From: Limnanthes douglasii subsp. nivea
Taxonomy: Eukaryota; Streptophyta; Magnoliopsida; Brassicales; Limnanthaceae
Assembly: GCA_036936605.1 (NCBI GenBank)
Contig: JAUPFV010000003.1
Span: forward strand, 108,509,278 to 108,573,277
Reading direction: 5' to 3'
Length of the DNA stretch: 64,000 nt
A program made the translations under genes and the position numbers. Positions 53,488 to 64,000 of the stretch are shown one piece after another (position 1 is the first letter of the stretch; each line of letters opens with the position of its first letter). The notes beneath the pieces are model-generated. The model had not been told where the DNA came from. It saw nothing but the letters and a program-made list of their open reading frames with translations, and ran no database searches.

Positions 53488-56400
53488 ATGAAATATCGTG
53501 GCAAATGGACTGTTCGTGAGCACATCTTGGAAATGTCAAACATCGCTTCCAAACTGAAAGCACTTAAGATTGACCTTCCCGAAGATGTTGTGGTAAGCTT
53601 TGCTTTTCACTCTTTCCCTCCTCAGTATAAGAACTTCGAAACTTCTTATAACTGTCAGCGCGAGAAATGGACTCTCAACGAGCTCATCTCTCAGGCAGCG
53701 CAAGAGGAGGAAAAGATGAAGCAAGAACATCCAGAAGTGAAAATGGTGAAAGCTCAGGTGGATAAGGGAATTAAGAGAAAGTATGAAGGTTCAGATGCAC
53801 ATGCATCCGGTTCGGGACAAAAGAAGCATAAGGGTACGTCTGGTAAAGGGTGTTGCTTCCATTGTAAGAAACCGGGGCACTTTAAAAAAGAATGTGAAAA
53901 ATGGAAGGCTATGATGAAAGCCAAAGGTATTTTCACTTCTATGGTCTGTTCTCAGATCAATTTAGTTTCAGTGCCAAGAAATACTTGGTGGGTTGATACA
54001 GCAGCAACAACTCATGTTTGTATTTCTTTGCAGGGTATGATAAGAAACCGAAGTCTGAGTGATGGTGAAACATCCATCTATACAGCTGATGGCAGTTCGT
54101 GTTTAGTTCATTCTATCTGTGATTTTCGTTTGTTGCTTACCAGTGGACATTTTTTGTATTTAAAAGACGTATTGTATGTACATTCTTTTCGAAGGAACCT
54201 AATTTCTTTTCCGTTGTTGGACAAATTAAGTTATTCTTTTCTATTTGGAAATGAAAGTTTATGTCTTTATTTACATGGTAATGTTGTTGGTTCTGGAAAG
54301 TTAATAGCAAATGATAACTTGTATTTATTGGATACTATAAAGGATCACAAAGAGATAATGAATGTAGATGTACCTGGAAAACTAAATTGTAAAATGGAAA
54401 AATCAGCAAAACTTTGGCACAAGCGATTAGGTCACATTTCTAGAAATAGAATTGAAAAGCTTGTTTCAGAACGTTTATTAAGTGAACTGGATTTTTCGGA
54501 CTTCAACGTTTGCGTTGAATGTATAAAAGGAAAACAGAGCAAAGTGAAACGATTAGATGCATACAGAGCGAAAGGGGTCTTGGATTTGATACATACAGAC
54601 ATTTGCGGTCCGTTCCCTACAGCATCATGGAACGGCCAACGATATTTTGTATCTTTCATTGACGACTTTTCACGATATGGGTATCTATATTTCATTCACG
54701 AAAAATCAGAGGCCATTGACAAGTTCAAAGTCTTTAAGACTGAAGTTGAAAAACAACTTGGTAAAGACATTAAGTGCGTCAGATCGGACCGTGGTGGTGA
54801 ATACTACGGGAGATATGATGGTTCAGGTGAACAACGTCATGGACCGTTTGCAAAGTTCCTAGAAGAGTGTGGTATAGTCCCTCAGTATACGATGCCGGGT
54901 TCGCCCAACATGAATGGAGTATCTGAGAGACGAAACCGTACATTAAAGGATATGGTAAGAAGTATGATTAGTCATTCAACATTATCTATATCACGCTGGG
55001 GAGAAGCAATAAAATGTGCGACCTACCTACTTAATAGAGTTCCGACGAAAGCAACTACTAAGACACTGTATGAAATTTGGACTGGGCGTAAACCTAGTTT
55101 AAAACATTTACATGTTTGGGGATGTCCAGCTGAAGCGAAGCCTTATAGGCCGAATGAAAAGAAATTGGACTCCAAAACGGTTAGTAGTTATTTCATCGGA
55201 TATCCCGAGCACAGTAGGGGTTTTAAGTTTTATGATCCTTCCACAAAGAATATATTTGAGACGGGTACAACGAAATTCTTTGAGGATATAGAGTTTGGGG
55301 GGAAGAATTTAGTAACGAACATTCATTTTGAGGAAGAATCAATAGAGATTCATGAAGGTTCTAACAATGATACTATAGTGTCAGATGATGATATGGTAAT
55401 TAGAAGGCCAATCATCACTTCAGATTCGTTAGAACATATAGATACTCAAGATGATGTTAATCTTCCTCCTATGGATGTTGTTCCAATGAAGCAAAATGAA
55501 GTTGTTCAAGAAGAACAAACTCTATCTCCTCAAGAAGTTCAAGTGCAAAATGAAGAAATTATGCCTTTGCGTAGATCTACTAGAGAAAGAAAGAGCGCTA
55601 TATCTTCGGACTATATAGTGTATCTTCAAGAACATGAAGAATTTTATGGTTCAACAGAAAACGATCCTTTAAGTGTTCGTGAAGCCATGAAAAGTTCTGA
55701 TTCTCACTTCTGGATTAAAGCAATGAACGAAGAGTTTAAATCAATGCAAGATAATGCGGTATGGGAGCTTGTTCCATTATCTGAAGGAAAGAAGCCGATT
55801 GGTTGTAAATGGATTTTTAAAACCAAACGGGATTCTAAGGGTAATGTGGAGTGGCATAAAGCGCGACTTGTAGCTAAGGGTTTTACTCAACGTGAAGGGA
55901 TTGACTTTAAAGAAACCTTCTCTCCAGTTTCTTCGAAGGATTCTTTTCGGACAATCATGGCATTAGTTGCACACTTCGACCTTGAGCTTCATCAAATGGA
56001 TGTAAAGACCGCCTTTCTTAATGGAGACATTGAGGAAACGATCTATATGTTACAACCTGAAAACTTTGTCTCTGGTGATCCAAAGTCGACGGTATGTAAA
56101 CTGAAGAAATCTATTTATGGTCTCAAGCAAGCGTCTCGACAGTGGTATCACAAATTCCTTGAAGTTATTGTCTCATTTGGTTTCGAGATAAATTCGGTAG
56201 AGGATTGTGTGTATCAAAAATTCAGTGGGAGTAAATTCATACTTCTAGTGCTGTATGTTGATGACATATTATTGGCCACGAACGATAAGGAATTGTTACA
56301 TACGACCAAGAAATTTCTTTCGGACAAATTCGATATGAAAGATCTTGGTGATGCATCATTTGTGTTAGGAATTCAAATTCACAGGAATCGATCCCATGGA

Positions 56401-56991
56401 ATTTTGAGTTTATCACAAAAGGCGTATATTGAGAGTATGTTACAACGTTACGGGATGGCTAACAGCAAAGGAAAGGAAACCCCTATATCAAAAGGTGAAA
56501 AGTTTAGCCTTAAGCAATGCCCAAAGACAAAACTTGAGATTGAGGAAATGCAAAAGGTTCCATATGCTTCGGCTGTTGGAAGTCTGATGTATGCTCAAGT
56601 TTGTACACGGTCAGACATTGCTTTTGTGGTGGGTGTGTTAGGGAGATACGTAAGTAATCCGGGGATGGAACACTGGAAAGAAGTCAAAAGAGTTCTCCGG
56701 TATTTGCAACAAACAAAACATCATAGGTTAACATATAAGAAGTCGGATAAACTGGAGGTCATAGGGTATTCCGACTCGGATTTCGCCGGATGTGAGGATT
56801 CTCTTCGTTCAACCTCAGGCATTATATTCCTTTTAGCGGGAGGTGCAATATCATGGAAAAGTGTTAAAAAAACACTCATTGCATCTTCCACTATGGCTGC
56901 GGAATTTGTTGCTTGTTTCGAGACATCCAATGAGGCGCTTTGGCTGCGAAATTTTGTCACAGGACTGCGAATCGTAGAAGGGATAGAATAA
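53488..56991 (+). CDS. Copia-1 gag-pol polyprotein, main open frame
   Basis: 1167 codons of uninterrupted copia polyprotein. Order: rest of gag (WTVREHILEMSNIASKLKAL), zinc knuckle CFHCKKPGHFKKEC near residue 123, protease WWVDTAATTHVC near 168, integrase with LWHKRLGHIS (about 309), HTDICGPFP, RSDRGGEYYG and GVSERRNRTL (the D, D and E of the triad), RT with MDVKTAFLNGDIEETIYM and YVDDILLAT near 924, and RNase H with DSDFAGCEDSLRSTSG. The protease motif is DTAAT, where DTGAT/DSGAT is usual, so protease may be impaired. The open frame is bounded by upstream lesions and by a TAA at 56989 inside RNase H. It would otherwise give a single cytoplasmic polyprotein processed in virus-like particles. 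Confidence 0.93.
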   Translation: MKYRGKWTVREHILEMSNIASKLKALKIDLPEDVVVSFAFHSFPPQYKNFETSYNCQREKWTLNELISQAAQEEEKMKQEHPEVKMVKAQVDKGIKRKYEGSDAHASGSGQKKHKGTSGKGCCFHCKKPGHFKKECEKWKAMMKAKGIFTSMVCSQINLVSVPRNTWWVDTAATTHVCISLQGMIRNRSLSDGETSIYTADGSSCLVHSICDFRLLLTSGHFLYLKDVLYVHSFRRNLISFPLLDKLSYSFLFGNESLCLYLHGNVVGSGKLIANDNLYLLDTIKDHKEIMNVDVPGKLNCKMEKSAKLWHKRLGHISRNRIEKLVSERLLSELDFSDFNVCVECIKGKQSKVKRLDAYRAKGVLDLIHTDICGPFPTASWNGQRYFVSFIDDFSRYGYLYFIHEKSEAIDKFKVFKTEVEKQLGKDIKCVRSDRGGEYYGRYDGSGEQRHGPFAKFLEECGIVPQYTMPGSPNMNGVSERRNRTLKDMVRSMISHSTLSISRWGEAIKCATYLLNRVPTKATTKTLYEIWTGRKPSLKHLHVWGCPAEAKPYRPNEKKLDSKTVSSYFIGYPEHSRGFKFYDPSTKNIFETGTTKFFEDIEFGGKNLVTNIHFEEESIEIHEGSNNDTIVSDDDMVIRRPIITSDSLEHIDTQDDVNLPPMDVVPMKQNEVVQEEQTLSPQEVQVQNEEIMPLRRSTRERKSAISSDYIVYLQEHEEFYGSTENDPLSVREAMKSSDSHFWIKAMNEEFKSMQDNAVWELVPLSEGKKPIGCKWIFKTKRDSKGNVEWHKARLVAKGFTQREGIDFKETFSPVSSKDSFRTIMALVAHFDLELHQMDVKTAFLNGDIEETIYMLQPENFVSGDPKSTVCKLKKSIYGLKQASRQWYHKFLEVIVSFGFEINSVEDCVYQKFSGSKFILLVLYVDDILLATNDKELLHTTKKFLSDKFDMKDLGDASFVLGIQIHRNRSHGILSLSQKAYIESMLQRYGMANSKGKETPISKGEKFSLKQCPKTKLEIEEMQKVPYASAVGSLMYAQVCTRSDIAFVVGVLGRYVSNPGMEHWKEVKRVLRYLQQTKHHRLTYKKSDKLEVIGYSDSDFAGCEDSLRSTSGIIFLLAGGAISWKSVKKTLIASSTMAAEFVACFETSNEALWLRNFVTGLRIVEGIE

Positions 56992-57240
56992 CCCCTTAGA
57001 TTATATTGTGACAATAACTCGGAAGTTCAGTATTCAAACAGTAACATGAGCTCGGTTAAGTCCAAACATGTAGATATCAAGTTCCTGTCTGTTAAAGAGA
57101 GAGTACAGAGTGGTCAAATTAGTGTGGAGCACATATGGACAAACTCAATGTTAGCAGATCCTCTTACGAAGGCATTAGTACCTAAAGTTTTTATTGAACA
57201 CACCATTAACATGGGTGTTGTGTACTTAGAGGATTATTAG
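56992..57240 (+). pseudogene. Copia-1 RNase H C-terminus, after a nonsense codon
   Basis: Continues in the same frame after the TAA at 56989-56991: LYCDNNSEVQYSNSN, KHVDIKFLSVKERV and LADPLTKAL, the normal C-terminal motifs of copia RNase H, to TAG at 57238. Confidence 0.88.
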
Positions 57241-57662
57241 TTTCAGTGGGAGTTTGTATTAAGCTATTAAATTTGTTTGTATTATGATATTCGCGAACTT
57301 AAGGTCATTAATGAAAATATATTTATATACAAGTTTTCAGTGTGTTCTTATCTTTGATCATTCGTACTCTGTTGTAAGTAGACCTCCAATTAAGCGGGAC
57401 TAGTTAAGAATAGATATGTAAGATTACATTTCATATTATTCTTATGCTATGCACCATGATAAATCCATGTAGTTTATTGTTGCGATATCGTGATTACTGA
57501 TGCATCTATTTGCGGCTTGAAATGCATTGATGATGAATTTAGTCCTATATCGTTAATGGTCATTTACGGGATTGTTAAGGTTATCTATGTGACGATAGAA
57601 ATAAAGAACGTTCATTAAGTGGATGCATCCTATAGTAGCATATGATGATCCAAGTGGGAGAT

Positions 57663-58436
57663 TGTTGGAATTTCTCTATTAAGTTGGACCGTCACATATT
57701 TTATCGATGTATCGAACTATCGTTAATATTAGTCCAATAAAAGTAATCATAAAGAAAAGAATGAATTAGTAGATAAAATATGTATCATGGAGATAATTGT
57801 ATGGATACCAGGTTTAATTCCGAATACTGTGAAGGATTGGATTCGGAAATAAACAACTTAAGCAAAACGTAAAGTTTTGGGGTTATTTTGTAAAACAAAA
57901 TAATACCGGGTTATGGTCCCTAAGAGTGGCAATTTAATAAGGACTGGTCTTCATTAAGTAACTGTCTGGAAGTTACAGACAATTAAGAGAGAAGAACCGT
58001 TACTGGTCTTCATTAAGTTACTGTCTGGAAGTTACAGACAATTAAGAGAGAAGAACCGTTACTGGTCTTCGTTAAGTAAATGTCTGGAAGTTACAGACAA
58101 TTACTTAATGAGGAACCGCTTTCTCACTTCAGTTCTATATAAGAATGAGTTTCTCATTCTTGAAAGCAACGAAAGAAAATACAGAGAGAAAATCCTTTAA
58201 GAAAAACAAATTGATTCTTCCTTCGAATCAATTACAAAAGTGTGTTTTGGTTGCCATCTCTTAGAAGAATCAATAACCTAGCAAAGGATCGACGATCATC
58301 TGCTCTAAGTCAGGAATCTGAAGATCAAAGAATGTCTACATCCTGTAAGTATTTATTCCGCATTATTATAGGATGATTTAACTTCATGGTTCAATAAGTT
58401 AGATTAGAAATCCGTAAAGTATTAGTATTTCTATCA
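57663..58436 (+). repeat. Copia-1 3' LTR
   Basis: 774 bp, TGTTGGAATTTCTC...TTTCTATCA, with the same three 59-bp units (about 57943-58119). It has an extra GTATTA near its end compared with the 5' LTR. Confidence 0.92.
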
Positions 58437-58503
58437 AGTTGTAATATATCTTTAATTATATTATAATATAATACTAATACTTTACGAATTTCTAATCTTA
58501 TAA
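58401..58503. repeat. hairpin at the 3' LTR junction of Copia-1
   Basis: 29 bp of the LTR end (58401-58429) recur inverted at 58470-58498 with one mismatch. Between them lies a short stretch whose reverse complement resembles the AT-rich leader of the element. TATAA follows at 58499-58503, equal to the five bases before the 5' LTR. Confidence 0.75.
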
Positions 58504-59743
58504 ATCATGGACTAAATTTATAGATTTTTCTAAATTTAGAGACCCTCGCCGGTGATTTTGAAACTAAAGAACTAAATGAAAAAAAAATTATAATAGTTTT
58601 GAAGCCTAAATTTAACATAAATTAGTTTATTTTTCGTATAGAAAGTTTATCACAGTTAATAGTTACGATGCACATGCTAATGGTGGACTTCGAGTATAGA
58701 ACCAAAGAATCTTCGATTTCGGTTGCTTATAAATATCCATTATGTTCCTTTTCTTAAATATCCATGGTTCTCGGTTCGGAACCAAGACCCGAATAGTACG
58801 CATAAAAAACCGAATAATTATAGTACCCTTAAATACCCAGGTTCTCGGTTTGGTTCGTTTCGGTTCTATTCATATTCAATTCATTTTCAAAATCTAGTTT
58901 CATTCATATTCGGTTTCAAACGGGTTTTTTACAAAGTAACCGTTTGGAACCGGACCCAAATGTATCGAAACTCCAATGTAACTGAATTTTTTCGTTTCTT
59001 TTTGGTTATCATATTAAATACCCATGCCAAACTGATTCGAAAAGAACGAACCGAACCAAACCGAACCGAATTTTAAACGGTTCCTAAGTGGATACCAATC
59101 CTAAAGAACCGAGAACTGAAAGAACTGAACCGAACTGTACCAAAGAGCCGAATTCCCATAACTAATAATGATATATTTTGAGTAATTATTTATAAAAAAA
59201 TGTACCATAGAGTAATCAAATATCTAATAATTAAATTATATTAATTGATGAAAATCAATTAGAAAGATAAATGTGTAGATATCATATCAATTTCAATATC
59301 GATGAATGATTGAACCCAATTTTGATAACTAAAACTAACATAAATTTATAACCTAATTTAGGAGGAAAATAATTAGTTAGAAATGACCATAATGCGAAAC
59401 GTAATGATAAATTTCATTTTTATACATAAGAAGATAATTAGTCGATTATTCTTTTGATAATTGAAAACTTAAATTTAGTGGCACTATGGATTAGATATAA
59501 CTCACTTTCTTATAACATCAAGATATAAGATCCATATTCTCAAATAAAGACACAATATTGAGAAATGATGAGGTGGAACGATAACACAGATGAAGTAGAG
59601 AAGAATACTACTACATGAAACGACTGCTAGGATGTCTATACTATCATGTAAGTATCCATTGAGCTTTTCTAACGATTCATCAAAATCTAAAGAGGATTGA
59701 TTATTCAATTTTGGGTGTTTGAGCGATTTAAACATCCAACAAT
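58504..59743. other. intergenic DNA, GGTTCGGTT-rich MITE-like stretch, then the LTR side of Copia-2
   Basis: 58735-59165 has GGTTCTCGGTTCGG and GGTTTGGTTCG on one side and GAACCGAACCAAACCGAACC on the other, an inverted arrangement seen in some hAT-derived MITEs; the termini were not found. The end part, up to CATCCAACA at 59741 just before the primer site, should be the 3' end of the Copia-2 LTR; its start was not found. Confidence 0.4.
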
Positions 59744-62700
59744 TGGTATCAGAGCAAGTTCCTTACAAATCGATTTGTAGTACTATTTGTACTAAATTAA
59801 AAAACACACTAATTCAAATTTCACTATAGTACCCACTCCATTAGAATATTGATCGTTGTTTGAACTTGTTAAGACGTATATTTAACATTTAAAATATATT
59901 TTTATTTATTTTATTAAATCAAACATTATGAGAGGTTCATATATTTTCGCTAAAAGTTAATTGTAGGTCAAATTTAAGGGTTTAATTAAATTTTGGGTTA
60001 TATTTCTATTAAAAATAATAAATTTTTCCAACATACCCAAAATCGAGCAGAAGCTTGTGACAACACAACTTTTTTGCATAAACCCGTGACGTTGTCGCAA
60101 AAACCCTAACCATAGTTACTGTAGAAACTATCTGTTTGGCCGCGATAACAATGATTCTTGTCGCATAAAATATGTTATGTTGTAGTGAAAAGACTTCGAT
60201 GTAGTTGTATAACTTGGGTTGCATATTTAAAGGTCTTCATTCGGACCTGTGACCGCATAGCATGTTTAGAATTGCTATTGTTTAAATGATTTATATAATT
60301 GTATGCTTAATGTTTTCATGAATGCGGTAAATGAATCACAAAACCAATATATCATCCTAAATAAATGTTGTTGGTGAATTGAGGAAATTAGGGTCTTGAC
60401 AGTTTATGGTTAATACTATTGTATATATTACCAACCAAAATGAAGGTTAATGCTTGGCATATTTAATCATGAACAAGAGAGTACCACTTGTGTATTGGTC
60501 ATTAAAGGTTTAATTGAAAATAAGAAAACCAACCCAAATGATGGTTTTCCTAAATTAAGTTCATTAAAATTGGATCAACAATATTATTTCTCAAACTCAT
60601 AAAAATACATGTTGATATATTTGCCCAAAGATATTTTATTAGCGATGTAAGTTATGTGTCACATGTAATACGCCATATTTTAAGCAATAGTTTTAAAGAA
60701 TTATATGTCAAATTATAGTGTATATTATGCGTTATGTGATATATGAATGTTGTAATGAATGTTGGTAGCTTCAACCAACTAAGAAATAAATCTACCATTT
60801 TGGATGAGTTTGATTTAACTAATAGAATAAGATATAAAAATGTATCTGAAATGTTATGAATATGACTGAGCAGTTATGATTCCAAAACTCATGTCTCTCA
60901 CTGAAGCAAGTACTCATAAAAACACACAATAATTTGAGGCATGAGAAAATCAAATAATTTGTGTATGATCATTATGATAAAAATAATACCTCAAGTATTC
61001 CATGTGGCTGTCTTAAATGAAATCACTAGTGTTGTTGAGTTTCTCACTGAGGTAAATATAAGTTTTGCTAAAAATGAGAATATGAGGATGCAAAGACTTA
61101 TGAATGAAATCTCAACCATTAATACTTAATGGAAAAATGACATCACAGAATATATTTTAGACATCTTAATGATTTCTACTAAGTTAATGGTTATCAAGAT
61201 TAATCTCTATCAGGAATGCGTGTTTAGGTTCGTGTTTGTATCACTTCTTTTAATGTATAAGAGTTCTCAAAATGCTAATTGCATGCATGAGAAATAGACA
61301 ATTAGTAAACTGATTTCTCATGTTGTATAAGAATAGAAAATACTAAAATCTGAAATTGTTGAGGTGCACATGGCGAGCTCAAACAAAAAGACAAACCAAA
61401 AGAGAAATCACGATGTAAGAAATTATGTCTTAGTGATAAAGAAATAAAAAAGTCTCGACTGATGTTTGTTGTTTCTTCTCCAAAAAGAAAGAAAAGCATA
61501 AGGAATACTATGAAAAGTACTAGTCTTACATGAAAGCAAAGTGCAAGCTTACTATTTTGGTATGTACATAAATTATTATGATTTCACTTACACGAAACAC
61601 ATTGTGGGGTGATACGGGTGCGACAACTCATGTTTGTATTTATTTATAGGTTACAATAAGGAGCATAAGTCTCAATGATGGTGACAGATCCATCCACAAA
61701 ACATATTACAGTTCTTTCTTGGCTTTAGCTATATATGATTTTTGGTTCTCACTTTATAATGGTTATTTTTTTAAAGATTTCTATTTATATACATTTAGTT
61801 AGAATTTAATTTTTTTTTTCGGTTTGAGACAACTTTAGTCATTCTTGTATGTTTAGAAATAATCAAATGGTCTAGTTTAAATAATAATGTTGTTGACACT
61901 AGATGTTTCTAATTAAATGATATGTTGTATTCATCAAATATAATTGAGTATCACAATGAAGTAATGAACACACAATTACCAAATAAATTAATTAAAAAAA
62001 ATTAATAATTCAAACAATATTTGGTATGAACACCTATTTTATATCTTTAAAGTCATAATTGACAAACTTGTTACTTAAATATTATTAAGTCCATTTAACT
62101 ATTGAGACTTTGGTACTTATATAAAATATTAAGGAAAACAAACTAAAACGAAAAGGTTAGAGGCATATAAAACGACATATGTTTTGGAGTTGATACATAC
62201 CGATATCTTTGAACCATTTCTAAATAAATTAATGAAAGGGAAGAAATATTTCATATCATTTATAGATGACTTCTCTTAGTATATGTACATTTACCTAATT
62301 CATGAAAAATCAAAAGCCATAAACAAGTTCATAATTTTTTAAGACCAAAGTTGAAAAATGAGTATGTAAAAGCATTAAATATGTAAGATCTGATTGGGGT
62401 GGTGAATACTATGAAATATACGAAGATGCAAGAATAATGTCACAAACCATTTACTAAGTATATATAAAAGTGTAATATAGTACCTCAATATAAAATCCCG
62501 AGTTCGTCTAACATGAATGATGTATCTGAGAGACAAAAACGCATACTAAATGATAGGATAAATAATATGATTAGTTATTCAAATCAAACACTATATTTTT
62601 GGGTATGTAATTCATACATTCTCACCAAGGTAACCATAAATAGCTCATATGAGCTTTAGACTAGACGAAAACCTAGTTTGGTTTCTAACTAAGCAAAATT

Positions 62701-62995
62701 TTATAAGTTGAATGAAAAATAAATTGGACCTAAAAAACAATTAACTACTACTTTATTGGTTATTTAGACCATTCACCAGGATTTAAATATGATGATCATT
62801 CAACTTGTAATATTTTTAAAGAAGAACAGTAAATGTTACTGAGGATGTTGAGTTTGGTGAATAATTTATAAATAAAATATCATTTTGAGGAGTAATATAT
62901 ATATATATATATATGAAGGTTCTAACAAAGATACTCATGTATTATATTGGGTTACCGTGTCAATCATTTGAGTATTATTAGAACATAAAGACACT
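59744..62995 (+). pseudogene. Copia-2: decayed relative of Copia-1
   Basis: A TGGTATCAGAGC primer site at 59744-59755 is followed by a leader that shares 60370-60680 with Copia-1 52740-53050. Then gag (60941-61129: EITSVVEFLTEVNISFAKNEN), protease (near 61600: WGDTGATTHVC, with the normal DTGA motif), and integrase (62160-62600: LIHTDIFEPF, FISFIDDFS, RSDWGGEYYE). It fades at 62995 in the segment equal to Copia-1 position about 55440. RT and RNase H are absent. Numerous stops and frameshifts. Confidence 0.8.
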
Positions 62996-64000
62996 AAAAT
63001 CAAACATATGTTCAATTTGAGAATTCTAAGGGCCCAAAAACAAGCTGAAAAAACAGTAAAGGAAACGTTCGATGTGTGTGGTGTGTCTGTAGATGAGCAT
63101 GGTGACAGTGATCAGTCCCCAAAAGCTCATGTTAAATCTAAAAAGGCACATTGGACTAAACAAGTTATGAGTGCATCAGACTCGTGAGATGATTTTTCTA
63201 CCGATTCTGGTTCTGATGAATATCAGTCATCCAGTAGTGAAGAGGGCCATCAAAAAATAAAATTAAGGTTAACTAGGAAACATTCAAGGAAGAGGGACAG
63301 GAGGGGAAAATAAAAAAAGAATAAAATTCAAGGAAAAATAAAGGGTTCAACAGATTATGACATCGATCATCTGTTAAGTGTTCAATTTGCTATTCAGTCT
63401 GAACCATGTATTTTTGCTACTCCTGATGAAGATACAGTATTCAGACGAAGCCACAATTGGAGGCAATCACCATTGTCCTAAAAGATACTCTTCGGGCATT
63501 TCCCCAAACTTTTTGACAGTTCCAATATGGAGAAATATGATGGAAGTAAAGATCCGGACAACCACCTTGAGTAGTTTAAAAACTATACGATGAAATTTGA
63601 TGACGATGACAAGTTGTTATGTCAGGTTTTTTCACAAACCTTTAAAGGAAGTGCACTGAAGTGGTATAACAATCTCCCACAATGATCTATTTAAACCTTT
63701 GATATGTTTTAAAAAATTTTAAGATGCAGTTTGTTGGAAGTATGGAGCTCAAGGGGAATGATGATACTAGTATCCATTGTTCACAGGAATCGAATGAATC
63801 ATTAAATGAGTATGTTAGTCGATTTGTGAATAAGAAGAATGAGTTAGCTGATTGTTTTGAATAAGTAACTATTTCCTCATTAAGACAAAGATTGAATCCG
63901 AGTGTACTAGCTGATGCAATGACTCGGAAGAAAGCAATAACTTGGGGAGGGTTGTTAAATAAAGTTGGAAAGAAGATTACGGTTGAGGAAAGTAAGGAGT
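62996..64000 (+). pseudogene. Tat-E gag, plus strand, cut by window edge
   Basis: The plus strand reads a charged N-terminal part, then at about 63525-63990 the Tat gag domain: MEKYDGSKDPDNHLE, NYTMKFDDDDKLLCQVFSQTF, GSALKWYNNLP, LNEYVSRFVNKKNELADC and AMTRKKAITWGGLL. At least five in-frame stops. It starts abruptly after Copia-2 without an LTR or primer site. The rest of the element, if present, is right of the window. Confidence 0.8.

Larger units (their letters stand above)
51150..58436 (+). mobile_element. Ty1/copia LTR retrotransposon (Copia-1)
   Basis: 5' LTR 51150-51865, primer binding site 51868-51879, a long repetitive AT-rich leader to about 53114, one gag-pol region 53115-57240, PPT (AAGTGGGAGAT, 57652-57662) and 3' LTR 57663-58436. 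The 5' and 3' LTRs differ by substitutions and by indels (716 and 774 bp), so it is older than Tat-A. A TATAA duplication can be placed at 51145-51149 and 58499-58503, but the right copy lies 62 bp beyond the LTR end, after an inverted segment. Confidence 0.92.

Noticed and set aside
58723..59076. 117-codon plus-strand frame
   Set aside because: Runs through the GGTTCGGTT-rich MITE-like repeat; composition follows the repeat and no protein family is recognised.

Overview
The window is nuclear DNA from a flowering plant, most likely a eudicot. The evidence is GT-AG introns, a plant-type LRRC40-like gene, Ty3/gypsy Tat-lineage and Ty1/copia LTR retrotransposons, MULE, hAT-like and MITE remnants, and a tRNA-derived SINE. 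It is gene-poor and repeat-rich. I can support only one host gene; nearly everything else is mobile DNA in various states of decay. All coordinates were derived by hand reading.

Layout. 1-790: degenerate tandem repeat of about 175 bp. 1440-2065: trace of a plant mobile domain gene. 3751-14180: complete minus-strand Tat element (Tat-A) with 284-bp LTRs, a 5-bp target duplication, gag-pol on the minus strand and a long spliced ORF on the opposite strand with its own TATA box. 15283-22992: intact 21-exon LRRC40-like gene (minus, 580 aa); its large intron 17 holds a fold-back copia fragment. 23321-24195: MULE-type non-autonomous element with a 9-bp target duplication. 24337-25585: hAT-like AT-rich element. 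25587-26013 and 43379-43690: two halves of one MULE transposase remnant, separated by a 17.4-kb block (Tat-B, 26014-43373) bounded by LTRs and a 5-bp duplication. Inside the block lie a second gag-PR-RT segment, another MULE remnant, part of a further Tat element (Tat-D), a second hAT-like copy and a SINE. 43905-about 47660: deleted Tat element (Tat-C). 47800-48641: a third MULE remnant. 51150-58436: nearly complete copia element (Copia-1). 59744-62995: decayed relative (Copia-2). 62996-64000: gag of another Tat element (Tat-E) on the plus strand, cut by the window edge.

How parts relate. The most interesting recurrent system is the antisense ORF (aORF) of the Tat elements. It occurs in at least four copies here, always convergent with gag-pol. 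In three of them exon 1 ends at a splice donor after the same motif. In Tat-A and Tat-B it has a TATA box about 180 bp before its first ATG, and the zone where it would collide with pol transcription is a tandem repeat array. In Tat-A the main aORF reading frame is intact, while protease and pol carry a frameshift, a lost catalytic Asp and nonsense codons. Additional ORFs in Tat-lineage elements are established knowledge; their function is not known, and none is assigned here.
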